A stretch of DNA of 64,000 nucleotides, from positions 558,001 through 622,000 of the forward strand of contig JAPEUQ010000006.1 in the NCBI GenBank assembly GCA_027946365.1, given 5' to 3'. This DNA comes from Kalmusia sp. IMI 367209. Its lineage: Eukaryota > Ascomycota > Dothideomycetes > Pleosporales > Didymosphaeriaceae. The first letter of the stretch is position 1. The number at the start of each line of letters is the position of its first letter. Below are positions 55,898 through 64,000 of the stretch, in pieces. The translations under genes and the position numbers were made by a program. The notes below the pieces were generated by a model. It saw only the letters and a list, made by a program, of their open reading frames with translations. It was not told the origin of the DNA and made no database searches.

Positions 55898-58123
55898 ATG
55901 CTTTTCTCCGCCTTCATCTTTATTTTGCTCCCCGCGCTTGTTCTTTCGAAGCCGCGTAACGTCATCTCAAGGGGCCATTACACATCGCCAGCAATGTCCA
56001 CAAAAGTCATGTTCACACCACCACAGTCATCGTCGCGCTGGTCTGGACCCAGTGCTTATAGCTGGCCATCGGATCATGAATGGTACCCACCTCACATACC
56101 GGTTTGCACGGCGCCTATGGTCACAGAGAGGACTACTGTGACCATTTTTTGTGATCCTTCTGCGTCTATTGGCTTAGGCGGATACCACACCGTAACTCCT
56201 CAACCGATAGTCACCATTACAAGGGCCAGAGTAACGCCTACCAAGACAAGCACCCACACCAATGTCTATTCCTCCACAGGGTCTGCTCCTCCTGCAAAAA
56301 CCGTCACTAGCACTCTAACATCGTCGACATCCCCGTCTGTGACAAAGACTCACATCACAACCATCACCAAGTCAAAGACCCTTCCTGTAGAGGTCGTCAC
56401 TAAGACAAAACTTCCCGCCCATACAACTATTCCTGCGTCAGTCAAGAGTAAGCACAAATCTTCGGCAAATTTTGCTGACCCTAACGAAACGCGTCTTCCC
56501 GAGCACCCAAGCATCCCTACGCCTATCAGCATTGTGAGGAGTAGCCGCACTTTGCAGGTCTCTTCCAAGACTAAGGTTGCTACTGGATACCATCCAAGTG
56601 CTACAGAAGATCCAATCAATAACATCTTGGATCTCGTCTTCCACAACAAGGATTCGCATGCGAGGCCATCACATGCCAAGCTAGAACACGATGATGATGA
56701 CTGGGAGCCGGAGTGCGATGAGTCGCTAGTATACGGATCAGACGACGACGATTCCGAGCAAGATGAGACGGAAGAAGACGAGCCCAGAAGTCAAGAGGGG
56801 GTATGCGCTCACTTAGAGCACATCGAGCTTGAACTCACCAATGACGACGCTGAGCACGATGACTCAGACCATGAGGGGCACACTATCGATGATGCTGATC
56901 AGAGCGAGTCGGATCCAGACGACAGCAATCCCTGCGACTCCGATGACGATCTCTGCTTCGTTGGTCTTCATGTTCTTCCTCCGACGAAGACTCATAACAG
57001 TAAGAAGCCATCGATCACTACTACTTTGAAGAAGTCTTCGAAAGCAGACGCCAGAAAGACAACCGACCATAGAGAACACATGTCCTCGCCTTCTATAGTT
57101 GCAGTCGCTAACAAACCTACACACTCGGTTAAGACATCGACAACGTCAGCATCGCACACTACCGTCCTTTCATCGGCCTCATTAAGACATGATACCACTA
57201 AATCGCTCCCTACGACGAACAAAGCCTCTGTCAGTCAGTCTTCCTTGATGACTCTGTTTCCGAGTGTTGCTCTCCCGACCAAAGGAAAGTGGTGGACGAA
57301 TACAACGAAGACAGCGGTCCCGACGAACGAAGACTTTCCTGAATGGCTCATTTCTCTAGTAGCCGGAAAGATATCCAACGAGAATCCTGTTATTGATCCG
57401 GTGAACCCCGTCAGTGGTACGAATGGGGCGGCATCGACCCCGGCGAATTTTCTTCAGAGCTCAAAATCACCTAGTGCGATAAAGACTTTTTCGAGCAAGC
57501 CAAAGGCTGGTGTTGTATCACCATTTCCTACAAGATTCAGACCAACAACAACCACGAGTCCAGTGTCGTTGACCGAGGCGCAGAAGACGAGAAAATCCAG
57601 CAAGCAGTCTCCACCCTTGACAGACTCCACTCTTCCAACAATCGTCTCTTCTAGCTCTTCGACTGTCGGGCCTACAGATGTAGATTTCCCGTTCCCATTA
57701 TTGCTCCCTAGCGAGACGCATGCCGCGTATTTCCCGCTCGACCCCAGCTATAGCTCAGTGTCGTCCATCTCGAAACCTAGCTTAAAGGCCACTAAAGTGA
57801 AAGATCAGGCGCTCTCTCCTAATGTCACTGTAACAGTGCACCCGGTGGCCATTGAAACACATTCAGCGGGAGAACAAGCCCACAAAGATGTTGCGAAACC
57901 GCGGCCTACCCAAGATTCACTCAGTGAAGGTATGGAAGACTCATTTGACGTGCATTTTACTAGAGCCGACTGACCTGATGTAGGTGCAACGTCCGAAGAG
58001 GATGGCGAGATGACAGAGAAATGCAAGGAGCGCTGTCAGGGCTTAGACGCACGTTGCGTTGGCATATGCAAGTATTATTACTTCGGCATCGACCCTGGTG
58101 CAGATCTTACGCATGGTCGGTGA
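55898..58123 (+). CDS. Large Ser/Thr-rich secreted or cell-wall protein with a Cys-rich last exon
   Basis: Two exons (55898-57929, 57984-58123; intron 54 nt) give 723 residues. The ATG at 55898 starts a signal peptide (MLFSAFIFILLPALVLS). An ATG at 55769 is in frame but would bury the signal. The body is rich in Ser, Thr, Pro and Lys, as in O-glycosylated wall proteins. A central block (about 265-360) is extremely acidic, with runs of Asp/Glu. The second exon adds EDGEMTEKC and a C-x3-C-x6-C-x3-C module, CKERC...CVGIC, then KYYYFGIDPGADL. Without splicing the protein would end 15 residues after the donor site and lose the cysteines. I recognise no named family. There is no obvious GPI signal at the C-terminus. 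Confidence 0.7.
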
Positions 58124-58553
58124 TATGGGCCTGAACGCTCTTCCGTCCCTGAATAGGGTGCATGATGGGTTTTTGCGGCAACGGTAGAAATGGTCGGCTA
58201 GGAGAACAAGTTGGTTGGAAATCGGGACTCATTCTACTTCGAGGTGAAGAGTGAGAGGCTATTCACACGCGCCGATTCAGTGCGCACTAAAGGCCGCCTT
58301 GGGTGGCAGTGTCTAATTATGCCAGTAAATTGGCACACTGTATCTATTATCTGTCATATTAATAGACGGTCTTTGAGAGTCACATCCGAAAGACATTTGG
58401 TGTGGAAGTCGTCTGCCCAAGGGCTAACACGAAAGTGACCCATGTCGCTTAGCAAGCGCGTCAAAGCTCCCGCGAGCTTGCTCTCCCCTCCACTCAACCC
58501 TCCCACACACAATTGTCGCTCGCTGAATCTTGAGGATAGAACCTATAGCTACT
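58124..58553. promoter_or_regulatory. Upstream region of TEX1
   Basis: 430 bp between two genes on the same strand. No exon found. Confidence 0.4.
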
Positions 58554-59590
58554 ATGGCACCTACGCAACGTGCGCGATCGCTCGCAAAAGAGTCGTTCTC
58601 GCCCACATTCAAGAAGCTCAAAACTTCCGTCTACACCGACAACCTGCGCCCCGGCGTATCCTCATCGCACTACATCCGCACGCTTTCCTGGAACTCCACT
58701 GGCTCTTTTATTGCGACGGGTGCGGCAGACAAGACGCTGCGGATATGGAATCCAGAACGCACGAACGTCAAGAATTCGACTGAGCTGCGGACGCCTGGCG
58801 CAACGGCCGCCGTGGTCCTCGAACGCGTCGCCTTCCATCCAATCAACGAGAACGAGCTGGCGAGCTGCAGCACAGATGGCATGGTCAGGTTCTGGGATGT
58901 GAGGAGCAAGGCTAGTGTAGGTGAAGTAAGGGTGGGCGAGCAGCCGTTCACGCTGGCGTGGACACCAGATGGGACACATATCGTGGCGGGGAGGAAGGTA
59001 AGTATCGCGATGCTGAAGATGTGGCGTATGTGTATTGACCACGGCAGGATAATATACTGGTCCCTATCGACCGCGTCGCTATGAAAACCATCGCAGAGTA
59101 CCAACAACCCATCCAGACCAACCAGTGCGTTTTTGACTGGGCTGGCACACACCTGTATCTTACGAATGGCGAGGGCTACATCAAAGCGCTGCGGTACCCC
59201 TCGTTCGAGACGGCACTCAGCCTCAATGCACATACCTCCTCGTGCTACGCTGTTACAATGTCGCCGTCGGGCGAGTATCTAGCTGCGGGCGGGGGCGATG
59301 CACTGGTCTCTCTCTGGGACACGCAGGAATGGATATGCGTACGAACGCTCGATTTGACTAACAGTCCCGTCAAGAGCGTGGATTTCAGTTTCGACGGGAG
59401 CTACATCACGGCTGGTGCAGAGGACAGGGAGGAGAAGAAACTGAACATTGCGCATGTGGAAAGCGGGGAGATTGTGCATACGGTGGAGCTGGGGATGCCG
59501 GCAGCGCATGTGGCGTGGCATCCGAGTCGCTATGTATTGGCTTATTCGGCGGACAGTCAGGGCTTGAAGATTGTTGGGGGGATTAGTTGA
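58554..59590 (+). CDS. TEX1: THO complex subunit TEX1/THOC3 (WD40 protein)
   Basis: Two exons (58554-58997, 59048-59590; intron 50 nt) give 328 residues. The chain is a WD40 propeller. Repeats are visible as IRTLSWNSTGSFIATGAADKTLRIW, HPINENELASCSTDGMVRFWD, FTLAWTPDGTHIVAG, and SPSGEYLAAGGGDALVSLWD. The C-terminal blade reads HVAWHPSRYVLAYS, the usual end of THOC3. THOC3 is a subunit of the THO/TREX complex, which couples transcription to mRNA packaging and export in the nucleus. Length and repeat order agree with the family. The ATG at 58554 fits the ortholog start better than the in-frame one at 58530. Confidence 0.9.
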
Positions 59591-60052
59591 TGTGTAGGTG
59601 AGCGGAGTTACGGCCAGGTACGAAGTGGGACGGGAATGCATAAGCATGTTTGTGGCGTTGGCAAGGCTGGCTTTTGGATTATATACCCCTTTGCATTTGG
59701 GATTAGTCAAGGAAAAGTAATCTATGCTTTTTGATATTTCTTCATAATCGATGGCGCTACTTGTAGTTCCTAGCTCTTACAGTTGTGATCGGAAAAGGTT
59801 CCGGACTCACTTGCCTGAAAGGGAGCATCTCTCTATGCCTCGACTACCGCGTTACGGATATAGCCTTAGTAAGGAGAATATAAAAGCTCCACGGCGACTA
59901 TCTGCCCTTCGCACGGATGGTATTAGCACAATATACCTTCCCGTCGGAGTAAAGACTGCCGACTGAGCATTACGACATAACATTTGGTCCACAGTTCCAA
60001 AGGCCTTATCTTCAACTAGACTGCATCTTAACAGAAGACATAATCAGACACC
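59591..60052. other. Intergenic, TEX1 to short-chain dehydrogenase
   Basis: 462 bp. Holds the promoter of the next gene; nothing else seen. Confidence 0.4.
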
Positions 60053-61139
60053 ATGGACGTCCAAGCATCCCTCAACCCATCAGATCTCTTCTCAGCCAAG
60101 GACTTAGTCGTGGTCATTACTGGTGGAGGAAGTGGTACGTACACAGTGACGATGACACTCCAAAAGCTACCCCGCCATGCCCCTCATCCGTGCTCGATCC
60201 ATCCCGTACACCACCGCTTAGAATCCCCAAGCTCCAAAAAACTCACACATCTATTCAGGCCTCGGTCTCGCATACGCTTCCGCCCTCTACCAAAACGGCG
60301 CCTCGAAGGTCTATCTCCTCGGCCGCCGCTTCCAGGTCCTTCAAGACGCCATCAAAACCCTTGAGGCCTCGCCTTCCGCCCCTAAAAATGCATCATCTAT
60401 TCTTGTCGCCATAGCCTGCGACGTGCAGGATCAGTCCTCAGTCGCAGCCGCCGTCTCGCAAGTCAAGCAAGAAACAGGCTACGTCGACGTGCTCATCAAC
60501 AATGCCGGTGTCCTAGGCCCAACTAACGGCGCAGACTTATACAAAGCAGACTCCATCGAGCAAGTCCGCGATGCCATGCTCCAAGACTTCTCCGGCTGGC
60601 AGCTTGCCATGGCCATCAACACTCAATCCGTCATCGGCGTAAGCGCCGCCTTCCTGCCCCTCCTCGAAGCAGCGAACACGCGCCGCGGCTGGGCCCCAGG
60701 CAAAGTCACCGGCGACGGCAACCCCCGTAAGCAAGACGCCTCTGCGCTCGAGAAGATAGGAGCAGACCCATCCGACGACCGTATGGCGCACATCATTACC
60801 ACTGCGTCAGTGGCATCGTTCATGCGCTTCTGCACCGCGGGCCTGGCGTACAATGCGTCCAAGGCGGCCGCTGCGCATCTCTCCAAGATGATGAGCACAT
60901 TCCTTGCGCCGTGGGGGATCAGGAGTAACGTTATTGCTCCCGGGCCTTACCCGAGCGAGATGACGAAGACGAGGAGCTCGGCTTTTGGCACGGGACAGGT
61001 GCCACAGGGGCGGATGGGGAGTGTGAATGATGTTGCGGGGTTGTTGTTGTTTTTAGTAGGGAGAGGCGGTGCTTATATCAATGGGACTGTACAGGTTACT
61101 GATGGGGGGAGGATGGGGGTGTTTCCAGGGACGTATTAG
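60053..61139 (+). CDS. Short-chain dehydrogenase/reductase
   Basis: Two exons (60053-60134, 60259-61139; intron 124 nt) give 320 residues. The intron splits the nucleotide-binding loop: VVVITGGGSG at the end of exon 1, GLGLAYASALY at the start of exon 2. Other SDR marks are CDVQD (adenine pocket), NNAGV, the catalytic Ser in TTASVAS, the Y225-x-x-x-K229 dyad (YNASK) and IRSNVIAPGPYPSEMT. An oxidoreductase for an unknown alcohol/ketone, probably cytosolic. An insert of about 30 residues (residues 165-200) before the catalytic Ser is longer than in classical SDRs. Confidence 0.92.
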
Positions 61140-61503
61140 GGGGGTTGATCTTGAACATATAGTGCTGCTTGGAAAGGTAGTATGGGTCGGGAACGTTGTA
61201 TTTGGGACCAATTCGTCCTATAGACTACGAGCTTGGCAAGAGGGTAGAAAAGATCGTATACAGACGGTATATCTTTCTGATACTCGATACACCGTGATAT
61301 CAGCCTAAACGTCTCGCTATGTCGCGTGGGCATGTGATGTAGATCCAGCCGACTTGGTGATGACGTCATTCATCATTCATAGCTACCTCCATATAAACGA
61401 TAAACATCCGTTCTTCGTACAACATCACATTAACTAAATTTTTCCAATCGAAGAAAACTTACCCCAAACCCATCCTAAACCTTTACACTTCTCCCAAATC
61501 ACA
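61140..61503. promoter_or_regulatory. Promoter of the CsbD-like gene
   Basis: 364 bp upstream of the CsbD-like ATG, with CCATATAAACG near 61389 as a TATA-like element. Confidence 0.4.
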
Positions 61504-61869
61504 ATGTCCGAGAACCAGCAAAACCAGCCCGGCCTCGTCGGCAGCCACGCGCAATACGTCAAGGGCGCTGCTGAGGTACATTCACCCTCTTTCCCGAGCC
61601 CTCCGCCAAATCCGCTATCCCCCAATTGCTGTTTCGCTCTCATAATACCTTGCTAATGATCCAAATAGGAAATCGTCGGCCAAGTCACCGGGCTCCCCGC
61701 GTGGAAAACCTCAGGCCAAGAAGACAAGACGGCTGCCGTAGATGCGATGAAGAAGGCGAGCGAAGGCCGCGACACGAGTAAGGGTTTCGGAGGCGTGGAA
61801 GAGAAAGCGGGGAATCTGGTCGGGTGTGAGGGCATGCAGAAGGAAGGGGCAGAGAGCAAGAAGCAGTAG
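61504..61869 (+). CDS. CsbD-like small stress protein
   Basis: Two exons (61504-61575, 61669-61869; intron 93 nt) give 90 residues. The protein is hydrophilic, with repeated helix blocks of the CsbD type: SHAQYVKGAAEEIVGQV, GFGGVEEKAGNLVG and GMQKEGAESKKQ. Fungal members include proteins described as cruciform-DNA recognition proteins. Most are strongly stress-induced, and their biochemical role is unsettled. No signal peptide or membrane span. Confidence 0.85.
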
Positions 61870-63415
61870 ATGTATTTTATGAAGTAATGAAATGATATGG
61901 TATATGAACGGAGATCATGTTCTGTATGCGTTGGCAAAGGCTATGATAAGATCCGCATTGTAGGGCAGCGCTATTTGAGGATAGGTACAAGCGCTTCAGG
62001 GACAGGCCTTCTGGACAATACGACTAAACCGTGCTGGACGGGAGAATGCTGGACGGGAGAAAGCTGGAGCTTCGTCTCGACGCGAACGGGTCGTTGAGAA
62101 GGTTTTCATGTTTTCATCATCTCAGGACGGTGGAGCTGATTTTCAATACGTGCCGGCCGCTGGCTGTGGACCGTGTGATGGAGAAGTTGTTTGATGCAGG
62201 CTCTCCTTGGGCTACGCTAGGATCATATAGTGTGAAAGTGGCACTGGACAGCCTGGAGAAGGAGAAACATGGATGTCAACATCGTATAATATGGGGAGGA
62301 AGATCACAAGAGTGGTCTAGGTGCTGAGCAGGAATCAAGTCCTGTTAAAAGAACCTAACAGCTATGTGCCCTCTAGCCTGCGCTTTACAGTTCAGCCACC
62401 GAATGAATGCCTCAAGCCAGCAGCTGAGCTTTCAAGCCTCGTCCGAGACTGATCACGAAAGTTCGTGCTTAACAAAAAGGCCTCGGAGATGATGATCACT
62501 TGGTGGAGGCGCAAACGAAGTTAACAAGGTCTCCGGATAACGTAGGTGGTGTTGAAGCATCTTGAATAGAGACAGACCTCTCTTCCGAACAAGAAGTTGA
62601 AAAGGGTCCAAGCAAAAGTGACCTATCCCCAAAGTTTGACTACTGGACACGTGGATAGTAGCCGTCTGATCTGCATCAGCACATCTTCTTAAGTATAAGG
62701 ATACGGGACGGGAACCAATGAAATTGCTTTCCGCCCTTTTAAATTCTCTGTGGCGTATTTTCCATGCCACTCAGCTTCTCAGGTCCCGAACAAGTGACCG
62801 TGGCGCATATTCTACGAATTTTCCAAGGCTGGGCTGATTCCTGATGAGACTGAACGACTGAACGATTGGCCTTGATGATACTTTGATGCATAGCTTCCGG
62901 TAAATTCGGTCATAGGGCAATAGAACCATAAACTAAAATTCATCTTTTCTCGTGTAGTGGGAGTTCAGTAAGTACAAATCTCAAGCAAGGCTTTGTGCGG
63001 TTGTACGACACCGATCAACCAAAAAAGCGCTGTACCACGTTTAAAGAACTTTTTTGCGATGTCGCATGTGCTTCGCATAGAAAAAGGCAACTGCGTTACA
63101 GAGCGATGTCTGACATTGGGGGCGGGGTGGGGTGGCTGAAGGAGATCGAACCTCGCTCACAGCCCCCACCGTTCATACACAGCCAGTACCTGTAGCAAGC
63201 CGCAGTGGACACATATCTAGGCCTCAAAATGTGCGGACATGTGCCTAGTATTCCAAAGTTCATTCACTTAGCGCGTTCCTTCCTGTTTCAAAGTATTTAT
63301 TTTATACCTTGCGAACACGTACAAGCATCTATCCGTGTGCATCGTTTCCTAACAACGATCCGAACGCCGTCTACAATTAATACTGCATTTTAATACCCCC
63401 TGCTTCGACTAGACG
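61870..63415. other. 1.5-kb gene-free interval
   Basis: Between the CsbD-like gene and the next small gene. Short frames only. A tandem pair GCTGGACGGGAGAATGCTGG / GCTGGACGGGAGAAAGCTGG at about 62031-62066 is the only repeat seen. Confidence 0.4.
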
Positions 63416-63649
63416 ATGGCACCACATAGCCTACACATATCGCACCTTAGGCGCCGTGAAGACTCGGAGTCAAAGATCGAACTCATCGGCATCATCATCG
63501 GGAGCATCCTCGGCTTCCTCACGCTTGCTGTCGCGCTTTGGACGGCGTATAGGCATTGGCAATCGGATAAAGTGGAAGAGGCTGAGCGGCGGCGGAAGGA
63601 AAAGGTGAAAAGGGTGCTATACCCTTGGAGATGGTTTCGGAGAGGATGA
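63416..63649 (+). CDS. Small single-pass membrane protein
   Basis: One frame of 77 residues. A basic, His- and Arg-rich start precedes one membrane span at about 22-45 (IELIGIIIGSILGFLTLAVAL). A strongly charged tail (EEAERRRKEKVKR) follows and ends YPWRWFRRG. I recognise no named family. The topology resembles the protein at 20926. No intron. Confidence 0.5.
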   Translation: MAPHSLHISHLRRREDSESKIELIGIIIGSILGFLTLAVALWTAYRHWQSDKVEEAERRRKEKVKRVLYPWRWFRRG

Positions 63650-63940
63650 AGAGGCTCTAGATTACTTCAGGGGAATTGATGCAGAATTCAAGTGATACAT
63701 ACTCATAGTCTTTTCAATGAAGCTGCTAATATTTAATCAGGCTGGAACAAGGGACGATATGTCGAGAGGATTTGAACATGGGTAATATTGCTACAACAAG
63801 AGCCAAGCAAGATCGAAGGACATCCGAATTCAAGAAAGAGGAGCCCCATAGGCTTTTTGTCCAATATTAACAAGAAGAAAAGGATACTCGGGTGGTCGAT
63901 GGTCCAGCGTCAATACACAAGTTTTGGTGCTGCTGGCGAT

Positions 63941-64000
63941 TTATGCCACTCGATTGGTCACTTCGACGAACTTCTCCCACTGCTGGTAGGCTTCACCACT
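63941..64000 (-). CDS. 3' end of an unidentified gene (partial)
   Basis: The last 60 bases read on the minus strand as an open frame of 19 residues, SGEAYQQWEKFVEVTNRVA, and then TAA. It looks like the C-terminus of a protein that starts right of the window. Too short to identify. Confidence 0.35.
   Translation of the reverse strand, partial: SGEAYQQWEKFVEVTNRVA

Noticed and set aside
63125..63180. tRNA-like GAGGTTCGATCTCC on the minus strand with complementary TGGCTG/CAGCCA ends
   Set aside because: The enclosed span is only about 53 nt, and the T-arm stem pairs poorly; no cloverleaf.

Overview
The window is nuclear DNA from a filamentous ascomycete (Pezizomycotina; a Dothideomycete or close relative is my best guess). 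The signs are many 45-70 nt GT-AG introns, Zn2Cys6 regulators, a Pth11-like receptor, UstYa-family proteins, secreted glycoside hydrolases and small secreted proteins. I saw no convincing tRNA, rRNA, CRISPR array or intact transposon. All gene models were spliced by hand, using donor/acceptor signals, reading phase and continuity of family motifs.

Left part (1 to about 31 kb): an AT-richer region of catabolic and secreted-protein genes, widely spaced. In order: the 3' end of a fungal transcription factor; a 2-oxoglutarate/Fe(II) oxygenase; an NCS1 nucleobase-type permease with an in-frame stop; a secreted GH1 enzyme; a secreted GH106-like enzyme; an M20 peptidase; a secreted M6-like metalloprotease; a six-exon Zn2Cys6 regulator; a small membrane protein; a SAM methyltransferase; a six-cysteine secreted peptide; and the fungal tRNA ligase. 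A Pth11-like membrane protein follows.

Middle (32 to 38 kb): the most interesting stretch. Two convergent UstYa-family (DUF3328) genes are followed by an aldehyde dehydrogenase, divergent from the second UstYa gene. Then comes a 74-residue secreted peptide with two diverged 19-residue repeats, each holding a tryptophan. UstYa proteins are oxidases/cyclases of fungal ribosomal peptides, so this may be an undescribed peptide-modification locus. The repeats lack classical dibasic Kex2 sites, so this remains a hypothesis.

Right part (38 to 64 kb): GC-richer and mostly housekeeping. It holds homogentisate 1,2-dioxygenase with a splice/frame anomaly, SFT2, a class-B bHLH regulator behind about 3 kb of gene-free DNA, and COX19 split by a 520-nt intron. 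Next come a Ser/Thr-rich secreted protein with an acidic block and a Cys-rich last exon, THO subunit TEX1/THOC3, a short-chain dehydrogenase, a CsbD-like stress protein and a small membrane protein. The last 60 bases hold the 3' end of another gene. COX19 and SFT2 consist of such short exons that no long open frame reveals them.
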